The notes below the pieces were generated by a model, which searched no databases, was not told where the DNA came from, and saw only the letters and a list, made by a program, of their open reading frames with translations. Of a stretch of DNA of 32,339 bases, positions 1 through 9,847 are shown piece after piece. The stretch covers positions 1 through 32,339 of the forward strand of contig CACYZM010000028.1 of NCBI GenBank assembly GCA_902778855.1. The letters run 5' to 3'. Made by a program: the position numbers and the translations under genes. Numbering within the stretch: the first letter of the stretch is position 1; every line of letters starts with the position of its first letter. Origin of the DNA: an uncultured Bacteroidia bacterium. GTDB taxonomy: Bacteria > Bacteroidota > Bacteroidia > Bacteroidales > UBA932.

Positions 1-1511
<1,511 letters not shown>

Positions 1512-1516
1512 TTATT

Positions 1517-1522
1517 CCTCCT
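1517..1522 (-). promoter_or_regulatory. Strong Shine-Dalgarno sequence of groL
   Basis: On the minus strand AGGAGG lies 8 bases before the groL ATG and directly abuts the groS stop codon. A near-perfect Shine-Dalgarno is notable because Bacteroidota mRNAs often lack one. It fixes the groL start and fits high expression. Confidence 0.85.
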
Positions 1523-1795
1523 TTATTTAAGAACAGCAACCACGTCGCTCTGGCGCATGATGAGATAGTCTTTGCCGTCAACGGTGATTTCGGTGCCGGC
1601 GTACTTGCCGTAGAGCACGGTGTCACCCACGCAAAGCTCCATCGGCTCGTCTTTCTTGCCGCCACCGACGGCGATGACTTTCCCCTGCTGGGGTTTCTCT
1701 TTGGCGGAATCCGGAATATAGAGTCCGCTCGCGGTCTTGGTCTCGGCTTCCTTGGCCTCGATCAGCACCCTGTCTGCTAATGGTTTGATGGTCAT
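1523..1795 (-). CDS. groS: Co-chaperonin GroES
   Basis: Ten-kilodalton lid of the GroEL chamber. The 90-residue product starts [11 protein letters not shown] and has the usual GroES length. It carries the mobile-loop region near residues 19-33 ([10 protein letters not shown]) and the family segments GKVIAVGGG and [10 protein letters not shown]. It is the first gene of the groS-groL operon on the minus strand. It is divergent from the DUF5106 lipoprotein gene, with about 75 AT-rich bases between the two starts. A clear TAnnTTTG -7 box on the minus strand was not found, so the promoter position is left open. Confidence 0.98.
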   Translation of the reverse strand: MTIKPLADRVLIEAKEAETKTASGLYIPDSAKEKPQQGKVIAVGGGKKDEPMELCVGDTVLYGKYAGTEITVDGKDYLIMRQSDVVAVLK

Positions 1796-1823
1796 AATGT
1801 GTATTTTTTAATGTTTAATTTTT

Positions 1824-1831
1824 TAATTTTG
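1824..1831 (+). promoter_or_regulatory. -7 promoter box for the DUF5106 lipoprotein gene
   Basis: TAATTTTG matches the Bacteroidota -7 consensus TAnnTTTG and lies about 40 bases before the ATG at 1872. No good -33 TTTG is seen at the expected distance, so this is a motif-only call in an AT-rich stretch. Confidence 0.5.
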
Positions 1832-1871
1832 CACGGTTGGACTAGGCAAATTGAGTGCCAACAGCCGAACT

Positions 1872-2693
1872 ATGACAAAATGTCACTTACTGCTCTGCGC
1901 CTTGGCGGCCCTCTGTCTGACCGCCTGCAAACCGGCCCCGAAAGGGCCCTCCCTCTCGGAGTATGGCGCACAGACGGAAGCGTCGCTGCGGATGCGTTTT
2001 GAGCCCTATGTCCAGGAGCTGGAGTCCCTTCCCCTGGAAACCGCGCTGGCACGCCAGGACAGCCTGATGCGCAGCGTGGCCGGCGACAGCGCCCGTTGGC
2101 GGCAGACGCTCCGCCTCGAGGATTTCTTCCTGATGGATCCCAACAGCCCCTTCCGGAGCGAGGAACTTTATATCCCTGTGCTGGAAAGCCTGCTTGCTTC
2201 GCCCTTTGCCTCGGAAGAGGAGCGCCTCCACGCGGAATGGGTTGCTCCGCGCATTCGCCTCAACCGCCTCGGCACCCCGGCGTCCGACTTCACCTTTGTC
2301 ACCCGCGATGGCCGCCCCCATACCTTATATGGAACGATTGACCGGCAAAAACCGGCGCAAACCCTGCTGTTCTTCAGCAATCCCGGCTGTCCCAACTGCA
2401 AGGAGATCACCGACCTGCTGACGGCCGACCCGTACATCCGGGCCCGGATTGCCGACGGGCGGCTGCTGGTGCTCAACATCTATCCCGACGAAGACCTGCA
2501 GGCCTGGTACGACTATCTCGACAACTATCCGAAAGACTGGATCTGCGGCTACGATCCCGACCAGGTCATCCGGAGCGACACCCGCTACTGGTTGCGGGCC
2601 ATCCCGTCGCTCTATCTGCTCGATGAAGAAAAGCGGGTCGTCCTGAAGGACGCCCCGCCGGAAAAGGTTTTAGTCTATTGCAAACAGCGCTGA
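1872..2693 (+). CDS. DUF5106 thioredoxin-like lipoprotein
   Basis: Predicted envelope thiol-disulfide protein. The ATG at 1872 gives 273 residues with a classic lipoprotein signal (MTKCHLLL... LTAC, lipidated Cys19). An upstream in-frame TTG at 1851 would add seven residues before the signal and is unlikely. The N-terminal half (about residues 35-145) looks like the alpha-helical DUF5106 domain. The C-terminal half is a thioredoxin fold with the redox motif CPNC at residues 173-176 and a typical cis-proline segment (AIPSLYLLD). Such proteins often sit in the Bacteroidales periplasm as TlpA/ResA-like reductases, but the partner is unknown. The 3' end overlaps ispE on the other strand by 24 bases. 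Confidence 0.85.
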   Translation: MTKCHLLLCALAALCLTACKPAPKGPSLSEYGAQTEASLRMRFEPYVQELESLPLETALARQDSLMRSVAGDSARWRQTLRLEDFFLMDPNSPFRSEELYIPVLESLLASPFASEEERLHAEWVAPRIRLNRLGTPASDFTFVTRDGRPHTLYGTIDRQKPAQTLLFFSNPGCPNCKEITDLLTADPYIRARIADGRLLVLNIYPDEDLQAWYDYLDNYPKDWICGYDPDQVIRSDTRYWLRAIPSLYLLDEEKRVVLKDAPPEKVLVYCKQR

Positions 2694-3410
2694 CCCGCTG
2701 CCGGTCATGGCCACATAGCGGGCTCCCCCGGCATATAGGGCTTCCTTGGCGACGGCCAGTTCCGGATGTGAACGGAACACCGTCTCCTCGAAATCATTGA
2801 CCAACAGGTCTTTCCATTCATCAATAGGCCTTTTGAGGACCGACTCGATCCGGTGTGCCGGAGGATGCGGCGTAATGCCTGCATAAGCCTCGCGGGTGGA
2901 GACGAACACCTCCTGCGGATAGATTTGCAGCCGGTGTCCATCCAGAGAGAAATCAAAGGGCGTGAGGATTTCGCCGCGGCCCCGCGCCAGCATCGGCCGA
3001 TTGTAGACGAAGAACGCACAATCGCTGCCCAGGCTGGCGGCCAGGCCGGCCAGTTCGTCCTGCGGAAGATTCAGGCCGAACAGGGCGTTGAGGCCCGTGA
3101 GCGTGAAAGCGGCGTCGGCGGAGCCACCGCCGAGACCCGCACCCATCGGAATCTTTTTGTAGAGATGGATCGCCACGGGCGGGATTCCGAAACGCCCGTG
3201 GAGCAGCCGCCAGGCCTTTTCGCAAAGATTCTCTCCCGCGATGTCCGCCCCGTAAACGGTCATCCGGAGCTCGTCGGAAAGCGTCAGTTCCAGGATGTCG
3301 CACAGGGAGGGGACGGGATAGAAAAGGGTCTCAATGTCGTGATACCCGTCGGAACGCTTCCGTACGACATTGAGGCCCAGGTTTATCTTTGCATTCGGGT
3401 AGAGCAGCAT
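2670..3410 (-). CDS. ispE: 4-diphosphocytidyl-2-C-methyl-D-erythritol kinase
   Basis: GHMP-family kinase that phosphorylates the 2-hydroxyl of CDP-methylerythritol in the MEP pathway of isoprenoid synthesis. I chose the ATG at 3410 (MLLYPNAKINLGL, 246 residues). An in-frame TTG at 3425 would add five residues but is less likely. Visible features are PNAKINLGLNV with Lys8, the glycine-rich ATP loop PMGAGLGGGSADA (residues 89-101), Asp130 in the LGSDCAFF motif, and MTGSGSALF near the C-terminus. Lys8 and Asp130 correspond to the catalytic pair of the family. The length is at the short end for IspE. A degenerate -7 box TAACTTCG lies on the minus strand at 3442-3435. Confidence 0.96.
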   Translation of the reverse strand: MLLYPNAKINLGLNVVRKRSDGYHDIETLFYPVPSLCDILELTLSDELRMTVYGADIAGENLCEKAWRLLHGRFGIPPVAIHLYKKIPMGAGLGGGSADAAFTLTGLNALFGLNLPQDELAGLAASLGSDCAFFVYNRPMLARGRGEILTPFDFSLDGHRLQIYPQEVFVSTREAYAGITPHPPAHRIESVLKRPIDEWKDLLVNDFEETVFRSHPELAVAKEALYAGGARYVAMTGSGSALFAID

Positions 3411-3505
3411 CGGATCGAAGGTCAAAACCTGTTACGAAGTTACGCCAAAACGGGCGTGCCCCGACGGGCTTTTTCGGCTTTTTTTCAACAAAACCATAAA
3501 CAATA

Positions 3506-3535
3506 GCGCAAATTGGGTGTTGGAACACTCAAATC
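3506..3535 (+). promoter_or_regulatory. Predicted XylR-type operator 1 (direct repeats, 21-base period)
   Basis: Two half-sites, GCGCAAATT (3506-3514) and ACTCAAATC (3527-3535), are spaced 21 bases start to start. The same region can be read as an imperfect inverted repeat with arms 3511-3521 and 3524-3534 (9 of 11 pairs match). The second half-site ends 26 bases before the -7 box at 3562. The same layout recurs at 10976-11005. Just downstream is a perfect 6-base inverted repeat, CGTGTG/CACACG (3535-3540 and 3546-3551), which is not conserved at the second promoter. Confidence 0.7.
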
Positions 3536-3561
3536 GTGTGTTACGCACACGTGTTTTTTTC

Positions 3562-3569
3562 TACCTTTG
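3562..3569 (+). promoter_or_regulatory. -7 promoter box of the DUF6057/cytochrome operon
   Basis: TACCTTTG fits TAnnTTTG. Transcription would begin near 3575, some 15 bases before the ATG at 3590. The expected -33 position has only a poor match, which fits an activator-dependent promoter. This promoter also excludes the longer reading frame that opens with GTG at 3536. Confidence 0.75.
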
Positions 3570-3589
3570 TAAACACAGGAAATCCGCTC

Positions 3590-5299
3590 ATGACCCGCCC
3601 GCAAAGAATTACCGACCTGTCCGTTTCGTTGCTGCTGCTGGTTGCCTCCACGGTCTATTTTTCGGTATGGTATGCCTTCCATACCGTGAACCTGGAACAA
3701 CTGCAGCTGTTTGAAGGTACGTGGGCTTATTTTGCGGAAACGGTGTCCGTCCCGGGCGGCTTTTCCGATTACCTCGGCCGGTTCCTGAGCCAGTTCTTCT
3801 ACCACGCCTGGTCCGGCGCCCTCATCCTCGCCGGCCTCCTGGTCCTGATCCGTGCCCTCCTGCGGCGGATCTGCACGCGGAAGGATGCCATCATCGGTGC
3901 GGCCACCTTCCTCCCTTCCATCCTTTTGATGATGGTTATGTGCCTGCGCTTCCCCACGGTCAGCCTCCTGACCGCATTCTGCCTCACGCTTGTCGCAGTC
4001 CTCGCCGTCAAGGGAATCCGTTCGACCAAAGCCCGTCGCATCTGGACCCTCATTTTGATTCCGGTCTTATACCTGCTGCTGGGCAGCCTCGCGGCCCTGT
4101 TCGCCGCCATTGTCGCCATCCAGGAGCATAACTGGCGTTTCGGCGTCGTGGCCCTGCTGATGGCGATTGCCTGCCCGCTGGTCGCCAGTCTGATCTTCCC
4201 CTACCCGCTGGGAAGGCTTTTCTACGGGCTGAGTTACTATAAGGTCCACGTGCAGATGCCCGTGTGGCCGTGGGTGGCTGCGGTTGTGGCCGCCGCCGTC
4301 GTCGCCCTGGCCGAAAGCCCGGTTCTGGCCGGAAACGACCGGACTTGGCGGGCCGCTTACGCCGCCGTCGTGATCTTCGCCGTCCCGGCCGTCCTGCTCT
4401 GCAGTAGCCGGAACGACGAGCAGAGCCTCCGCTACAACAGCCTCGCCGGCAAGCGGGCCTGGAACCGCATCGTCACCGAAGCCACCCGGCGCGCCCCGAA
4501 AACCTATGGGGAAACCGCCTGCCTCAACCTCGCCCTCTGCAAGACGGGGCATCTAGGCGGCCATATGTTCGAATTCCGGCAGGACGGCCCCGAAACGCTC
4601 CTGCCCAATGAAAACACGCCCCACCACGACGGCCTCTCCACCGCAGAGATCTTCTACCAGCTGGGGATGGTGAACAATGCCCGGCGCTACTGCTTCGAGG
4701 CCCTCAACGCCATCCCGGACTACCAGAAAAGCGCCCCGGTCTTCAAGCTGCTGGCGGAAATCAGCCTGGTCAACGAAAACTTCGAAATGGCCCGGAAATA
4801 CCTGACCTCGCTCAGCCATACCCTGTTCTACCGGCGATGGGCCAACGAACGGATCGCCCTGCTGAAGGACCCCGCCGGTCCCTTTGTCCCCAACGAATAC
4901 ATCGAAAAACGCTACGAGCGCTACAAAGGCGAAGACTATATCTTCGACTACAACCACGCCGACTTCTCGCTCCGGCAGCTGCTGGTCGAGCATCCGGGCA
5001 ACCTGACGGCCCTCAATTACCTGCTCGCCTGGAACCTTCTCCAGAAATATACCGGCGAGTTCGTCGCCACCTGCCCCTTCGAAGCCTTTACCTCGACCGT
5101 CCCCAAAGCCTGGCAGGAAGGGTTCGTGCTCGACTGGAACCGGTCGGGCTATCCCGCCGACGATCTCCCGGAGTTCATCACGCCGGCCCTCGCCGCGCGC
5201 TTCGAAGCCTTTACCCGGGACTTCAACGCCAACGTCCCCCTCGCGGCCATGCAGGAACGTTATGGGGACACGTACTGGTTTTATTATTTCTTCAAGTAG
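3590..5299 (+). CDS. DUF6057 family membrane protein, copy 1
   Basis: Function unknown. The ATG at 3590 gives 569 residues. It was chosen because an in-frame GTG at 3536 lies upstream of the predicted promoter. The first half is hydrophobic, with about eight predicted transmembrane helices and the segment PGGFSDYLGRF near residue 55. The second half is soluble and helical with tetratricopeptide-like character (FYQLGMVNNARRY, IPDYQKSAPVFKLLAE). It ends in the aromatic motif YGDTYWFYYFFK. It resembles the Bacteroidota family DUF6057. Three bases separate it from the CxxCH lipoprotein gene. The same pair repeats immediately downstream, so the two proteins probably act together in the envelope. 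What they do is not known. Confidence 0.85.
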   Translation: MTRPQRITDLSVSLLLLVASTVYFSVWYAFHTVNLEQLQLFEGTWAYFAETVSVPGGFSDYLGRFLSQFFYHAWSGALILAGLLVLIRALLRRICTRKDAIIGAATFLPSILLMMVMCLRFPTVSLLTAFCLTLVAVLAVKGIRSTKARRIWTLILIPVLYLLLGSLAALFAAIVAIQEHNWRFGVVALLMAIACPLVASLIFPYPLGRLFYGLSYYKVHVQMPVWPWVAAVVAAAVVALAESPVLAGNDRTWRAAYAAVVIFAVPAVLLCSSRNDEQSLRYNSLAGKRAWNRIVTEATRRAPKTYGETACLNLALCKTGHLGGHMFEFRQDGPETLLPNENTPHHDGLSTAEIFYQLGMVNNARRYCFEALNAIPDYQKSAPVFKLLAEISLVNENFEMARKYLTSLSHTLFYRRWANERIALLKDPAGPFVPNEYIEKRYERYKGEDYIFDYNHADFSLRQLLVEHPGNLTALNYLLAWNLLQKYTGEFVATCPFEAFTSTVPKAWQEGFVLDWNRSGYPADDLPEFITPALAARFEAFTRDFNANVPLAAMQERYGDTYWFYYFFK

Positions 5300-5302
5300 G
5301 TT

Positions 5303-6772
5303 ATGCGCGCACGAGTTCCCCTGTTGATGCTGGTTTTGCTCACGGCCCTTTCCTGCGGTCGCGGCCTGCACGATCCCGTGTTTTCCGGGCGTGAGCCCCG
5401 TATCTTTCCGGACTATCGGGACGTGACGATTCCCGCCACCATTGCGCCGCTCAACTTCTCAATGGACAAGACCGAACGCGTCGACGTGACGCTTACGGGC
5501 GAGGACGGCACCGTCCTGCACGTCCACGGAACCATGGCGCGTTTCCCCCGGAGGGCCTGGCGGAAACTGCTGCAGGCCAATGTGGGCAAGTCGATCGAGG
5601 TCGAAGCGTACGGGTTCACCGAAGGGCAGTGGATGCAGCACAGGCCGTTCCATTTCTATGTCAGCGAAGACGCCATCGACTACGGACTGGCCTACCGGCT
5701 CATCCTGCCTTCCTATGAAGGGATGGGCAACCTCGGCATCTACGAAAGGGACCTGTCGTCCTACCGGCAGAAGGAACTCATCAGCACCGAAGAGGTCAAC
5801 GGCTGCCTCAACTGCCATTCCTTCAACCAGTGCGATCCCAAGGACCTGAGCCTGCACGTGCGAGGCGCTTATGGCGGCACCCTGATCCGGCAACAGGCGG
5901 AACTCAAGGCGTTCGACACCAAGACCGACTCCACGATCTCGAGTTGCGTCTATCCGTACTGGCACCCTTCCGGCAACTACATCGCCTACTCCAACAACAC
6001 CACCCGGCAGGGGTTCTACCAGCGGGCGGAGAATGTCCTGGAGGTTTTCGACTACGCGTCCGACATCGTGGTCTACGACATCCGGAACAACCGGCTCCTT
6101 TCGTGCCCTCTGCTGAAAAGCGAAAGCGCCTGGGAAACCTTCCCGGCTTTCTCCCCGGACGGCAAGTCGCTCTATTTCTGCAGCGCCTCACCCAAGGCCA
6201 TTCCCCAGCAGCTGAGTGAAATCCGCTACAATCTCTGCCGCATCGCCTTCGATCCGGAAAGCGGCCGCTTCGGCGACCGCGTCGACACGCTGGTCCTGGC
6301 CGCCCCGGCCGGTTTCAGCGTCTCCTTCCCGCGGCCGTCGTTTGACGGGAAATACCTGATGTACACCGTCTCGTCGTTCGGCAATTTCACGATCTGGCAC
6401 CGCGACGCGGATCTGTGCCTGCTCGACCTGGCGACCGGCGCTTCGTGGAACCTGGCGAGCGCGAACAGCCCCGACGCCGCGGACAGCTACCACAACTGGA
6501 GCAGCAACAGCCGCTGGTTCGTGTTCGGCAGCCGCCGCGACGACGGCGTGCACACCCGCGCCTACATCTGCCACATCGACGCGGACGGCGTGCCCGGCAA
6601 GCCCTTCCTGCTGCCGCAGAACAAGCCTCGCGAATACTACGACACCATGCTGCGGAGTTTCAACATCCCCGAATTCGTGACGGAACCCGTGTCCCTGAAC
6701 AGCCACAAGGCCTGGCGGCTGCTCAGGCGGGGCAAGAAAGAACAGTTCAACTATGGAACGGATATCCCTTAA
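5303..6772 (+). CDS. Beta-propeller (PD40/TolB-like) lipoprotein with CxxCH haem-c motif, copy 1
   Basis: Predicted envelope lipoprotein of 489 residues. The signal peptide ends in LTALSC (lipidated Cys18). An N-terminal domain (about 20-155) is followed by the motif CLNCH at residues 168-172, which matches the CxxCH signature for covalent haem c. A conserved His185 in SLHVRG could be a second ligand. At least four PD40/WD40-like strand repeats follow (WHPSGNYIAYS, FSPDGKSLYF, SFDGKYLMYT, SNSRWFVFGSRRDDG). Homologues are often annotated as TolB-like or cytochrome c biogenesis proteins. Haem binding is inferred from the motif only, and a role in electron transfer or sensing is open. It overlaps the second DUF6057 gene by 20 bases. 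Confidence 0.85.
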   Translation: MRARVPLLMLVLLTALSCGRGLHDPVFSGREPRIFPDYRDVTIPATIAPLNFSMDKTERVDVTLTGEDGTVLHVHGTMARFPRRAWRKLLQANVGKSIEVEAYGFTEGQWMQHRPFHFYVSEDAIDYGLAYRLILPSYEGMGNLGIYERDLSSYRQKELISTEEVNGCLNCHSFNQCDPKDLSLHVRGAYGGTLIRQQAELKAFDTKTDSTISSCVYPYWHPSGNYIAYSNNTTRQGFYQRAENVLEVFDYASDIVVYDIRNNRLLSCPLLKSESAWETFPAFSPDGKSLYFCSASPKAIPQQLSEIRYNLCRIAFDPESGRFGDRVDTLVLAAPAGFSVSFPRPSFDGKYLMYTVSSFGNFTIWHRDADLCLLDLATGASWNLASANSPDAADSYHNWSSNSRWFVFGSRRDDGVHTRAYICHIDADGVPGKPFLLPQNKPREYYDTMLRSFNIPEFVTEPVSLNSHKAWRLLRRGKKEQFNYGTDIP

Positions 6773-8378
6773 ACAGACGTTGTTCCCGGGCTTGTTCGCC
6801 CTGGCCGTCTTCCTCTTCTTCTGGCTGGCCTACCCCTACCACGTATACGGCCAGGAGCAGTTCCAGCTCTTCCAGTTCTCGTGGCGGTATTGGGCCGAAA
6901 CCCTGGCGGTCCCCGGCGGACTGGCCGACTGGTGCGGCCGGTTCCTGACGCAGTTCTTCTACTATTCGGCAGCCGGCAGCCTCATCCTTGCGCTGCTGCT
7001 CGCGGCAATCCAGGCCGTGACGGCGGCCCTGGCGAAAAGTCCGTCACCGCTCGGATATGCGCTGACCTACGTCCCGTCCATCCTGCTGCTGATCTACTGC
7101 TGCGACGCCGACGCCATGCCCTGCACGCTGGTGGCGGTCCTGCTGTCGCTGCTCTGCGCCCTGGCGGTCCTCCGCATCCGCCCCGCCCTGCTTCGGAACG
7201 GGATCGCTGTCGTCGCGACCGCCTTGCTCTATTTCCTGCTGGGGCCGCTTTCCGTGCTGTTCGTCATCGCCTGTCTGGTCCACGAGCGGAAGTGGCTGCC
7301 GGGCCTGCTGATGGCAGCCGTCTTCGCCCTGTGCATCGTCTGCTTCCACAAGACGATGGGCTATCCTTACTACCGGCTCCTGTACGGCATCAACTACTAC
7401 CGGTTCCACCATCATATGCCGGCGTGGCCGTGGATCGCCGCGGCGGCCCTCGGTGCCCTGGGCGTCTTTCTGGCCTATGACGGCGAAATGGAGACCTATC
7501 TCAAATACGACTTCCTGACGCGCAGGTTCCAGTGGAACGCCATCCTCGCGGAAGCCCGGAAAGACAACCCCCAAAAGCCGTTCGAGATGGCCAGCGTGAA
7601 CCTGGCGCTCGTCAAGACCGGCAACGCCCACCGGCTGTTCGACTTCTACCAGAACGGCCCGGACGGCCTGCTCCCGAAATACACCAACGACTACATCCAC
7701 CCGCTGATCCCTTCCGAAGCCTATTTCCAGCTCGGCATGATCAATTCCTGCCAGCGCTATACCTTCGAGGCGCAGGAACTGATCCCGGACTTCCAGAAGA
7801 GTGTCCGGGCCTACAAACGGCTGGCGGAGACCAACCTGGTCAACGGGAACCACAAGGTAGCCGAGAAGTATCTGAAAGCCCTGGAAAAGACGCTCTTCTA
7901 CCGGGGCTGGGCGCGGGCCAAAATGGCGCTGTGCGACAACGATGCGGCCATCGATGCGGATCCGGGCTACGGATACCTCCGCAGCGTCCGGCTCCACGAC
8001 CACGACTTCCTCTTCAACCGGCAGGCCATGGAGACCATGCTGGGTTATCTGGTGCAGGAGAATCCGGCCAACCATATGGCGCTGGAGTACCTGCTGGCCT
8101 GGAACCTCCTCGACAAGAACCTGAAAGGCTTTGTGCGCTTCTGCCCCTTCGAGGGATTCCCGGGCGGCGTGCCGCGCTGCTACCAGGAAGCTTTCCTGCT
8201 GGATTTCGCCGACACGGCGCAAAGCCTGGACAACGTGCCCGCCTTCATTGACCCGGCCGTGGTCGATGCGTTCACCCGCTTCATGCGGGAGCACGGCGGC
8301 GGGACGCCGGCCGAAATCCTTGCCAAACAGTTCGGCAACACCTACTGGTACTACTATTTCTATCGACTGGGCGTATGA
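6753..8378 (+). CDS. DUF6057 family membrane protein, copy 2
   Basis: Paralogue of the DUF6057 gene at 3590, 541 residues. Layout is the same: about eight N-terminal transmembrane helices, the motif VPGGLADWCGRF, then a soluble tetratricopeptide-like half (FQLGMINSCQRY, IPDFQKSVRAYKRLAE, KTLFYRGWA) and the aromatic end FGNTYWYYYFYR. By eye roughly half the residues are identical to copy 1 in the soluble half. The start overlaps the preceding lipoprotein gene by 20 bases and the end overlaps the next by 4 (ATGA), so translational coupling is likely. No function is assigned. Retention of both copies with their own partner lipoproteins suggests pair-specific interaction. Confidence 0.85.
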   Translation: MERISLKQTLFPGLFALAVFLFFWLAYPYHVYGQEQFQLFQFSWRYWAETLAVPGGLADWCGRFLTQFFYYSAAGSLILALLLAAIQAVTAALAKSPSPLGYALTYVPSILLLIYCCDADAMPCTLVAVLLSLLCALAVLRIRPALLRNGIAVVATALLYFLLGPLSVLFVIACLVHERKWLPGLLMAAVFALCIVCFHKTMGYPYYRLLYGINYYRFHHHMPAWPWIAAAALGALGVFLAYDGEMETYLKYDFLTRRFQWNAILAEARKDNPQKPFEMASVNLALVKTGNAHRLFDFYQNGPDGLLPKYTNDYIHPLIPSEAYFQLGMINSCQRYTFEAQELIPDFQKSVRAYKRLAETNLVNGNHKVAEKYLKALEKTLFYRGWARAKMALCDNDAAIDADPGYGYLRSVRLHDHDFLFNRQAMETMLGYLVQENPANHMALEYLLAWNLLDKNLKGFVRFCPFEGFPGGVPRCYQEAFLLDFADTAQSLDNVPAFIDPAVVDAFTRFMREHGGGTPAEILAKQFGNTYWYYYFYRLGV

Positions 8379-9847
8379 AAAAGTGTCTCTTCTTCTCCTT
8401 GCCGCTGCTGCTCGCCGTGCTGGCGTGCACCGGCAATCCCGACCGCTTCGAGCAGGCGGGCCGGCAGCCGGACATCTACCCCGATTACATCGGCGTAACC
8501 GTGCCCGCCACCATCGCGCCCCTCGACTTTGACATCGACGGCGCAGAGAAGGTGATCGCCGTCGCGGAAGGGGCGGGCGGCCAGACCGTCAAGGCCTCCG
8601 GAAAGAGCGCCAATTTCCCCGTCAAGGCCTGGCACAGGTTGCTGGCAGCTTCAAAAGGCGGCACGGTCCGGGTCACGGCGTGCGGAAAGTTCGACGGAAA
8701 ATGGAAGCGGTTCGAACCGTTCGAGATTTATGTCAGCGAAGACGCCATCGACTACGGCATCGCCTACCGGCTCATCGCCCCGGGCTACCAGTCCTTCTCC
8801 CACATCGGCATCTACGAAAGAGACCTGTCATCGTTCGACGAGGTCTGCCTGATCGGCGGCAAGAACTTCGACGGCTGCGTGAACTGCCACGCCTTCAACC
8901 GCACCCGGCCCGAGTTCTTCAGCCTCCACGTGCGGGGCGAACGAGGCGCGACTTTCATAATGAAAGACGGCAAGACCGTCGCCTACGATATGAAGACCGA
9001 CTCCACGCTGGCCGCCTGCGTCTATCCCAGCTGGCATCCCGACGGGCGGTTCATCGCCTACTCCACCAACGTCAACCGGCAGGGTTTCTACCAGCGTCAC
9101 GACAAGGTGCTCGAGGTGTACGACCTCAAGTCGGACCTGCAGGTGTACGACACCGAGAAAAACGTGCTGATCACCTCGCCGGAGGTGAAGGTGGACGGCG
9201 TGAACGAGAATATGCCGGCCTTCTCGGCCGACGGCCGCGCCATCTATTTCGCTTCCTGCACGGAGCAGGAAATCCCGCGCAGCGTGACGGAAATCCGCTA
9301 CAATCTCTGCCGCGTGGACTTCAACCCCGAAACCGGCGACATCGGTCACAAGGTGGACACGCTGGTCTTCGCCGAAGCAATGGGCAAGAGCGTTTCCTTC
9401 CCGAAACCTTCCTATGACGGCCGGTGGATTATGTATCAGCTGGCGGATTATGGCTGCTTCGGCGCCTGGCACCACGAATCGGACCTGTGGCTCCTCGACC
9501 TCCAGACCGGAGAGACCCGGCCGCTCGACGGCGTGAACAGCGACGATGCCGAGAGCGCCCACAGCTGGAGTTCCAACTCCCGCTGGTTCGTCTTCGGCAG
9601 CCGGCGCGACGACGGGCTCTACACCCGGGCGTACCTCTGCCACATCGATGCGGACGGCGTATGCGGGAAGCCTTTCATGTTGCCCCAGAAGAGCCCGCGC
9701 GACTTCTACGACAGCAGCGTCCGGTCGTACAACGTGCCGGAATTCGTGGCGGGCCCGGTGGACTTCAACGGCATTGACGCCGTACGCCTGTATAACAGCG
9801 ATAACCGGACTAAAGTAGGTTTCCGATGGTCAGACTCCTCTTTATAA
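8375..9847 (+). CDS. Beta-propeller (PD40/TolB-like) lipoprotein with CxxCH haem-c motif, copy 2
   Basis: Paralogue of the gene at 5303, 490 residues. The lipoprotein signal ends in AVLAC (Cys18). The haem-c type motif CVNCH occupies residues 168-172 and His185 lies in SLHVRG, exactly the positions seen in copy 1. The preceding segment YVSEDAIDYG and the following PD40 repeats (WHPDGRFIAYS, FSADGRAIYF, SYDGRWIMYQ, SNSRWFVFGSRRDDG) are nearly unchanged. Neither copy has a strongly acidic stretch after the lipid cysteine, so surface export is uncertain. It overlaps DUF6057 copy 2 by 4 bases and the regulator gene by 22, placing all five genes in one transcript. Haem attachment is a motif inference. 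Confidence 0.85.
   Translation: MKKCLFFSLPLLLAVLACTGNPDRFEQAGRQPDIYPDYIGVTVPATIAPLDFDIDGAEKVIAVAEGAGGQTVKASGKSANFPVKAWHRLLAASKGGTVRVTACGKFDGKWKRFEPFEIYVSEDAIDYGIAYRLIAPGYQSFSHIGIYERDLSSFDEVCLIGGKNFDGCVNCHAFNRTRPEFFSLHVRGERGATFIMKDGKTVAYDMKTDSTLAACVYPSWHPDGRFIAYSTNVNRQGFYQRHDKVLEVYDLKSDLQVYDTEKNVLITSPEVKVDGVNENMPAFSADGRAIYFASCTEQEIPRSVTEIRYNLCRVDFNPETGDIGHKVDTLVFAEAMGKSVSFPKPSYDGRWIMYQLADYGCFGAWHHESDLWLLDLQTGETRPLDGVNSDDAESAHSWSSNSRWFVFGSRRDDGLYTRAYLCHIDADGVCGKPFMLPQKSPRDFYDSSVRSYNVPEFVAGPVDFNGIDAVRLYNSDNRTKVGFRWSDSSL

Larger units (their letters stand above)
3590..9847 (+). repeat. Tandem duplication of a two-gene cassette
   Basis: Unit 1 (3590-6772) and unit 2 (6753-9847) each contain a DUF6057 membrane protein gene followed by a CxxCH propeller lipoprotein gene. 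The paralogues align along their full lengths. The propeller genes share exact nucleotide blocks, for example 29 bases (5657-5685 with 8729-8757) and 24 bases (6218-6241 with 9290-9313). The membrane proteins are more diverged than the lipoproteins. Confidence 0.9.

Noticed and set aside
1844..1859. GCAAATTGAG resembling one operator half-site before the DUF5106 gene
   Set aside because: Only a single half-site is present, with no partner 21 bases away and no matching distance to the -7 box, so it is probably chance.
3453..3476. GCCC-CGAC-GGGC followed by a T run between ispE and the DUF6057 operon
   Set aside because: The stem is only four pairs and no plus-strand transcript is expected to end there.
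3536..3589. Longer start for the first DUF6057 gene at a GTG at 3536
   Set aside because: It precedes the predicted -7 box and transcription start, and adds 18 residues that do not resemble the family start.
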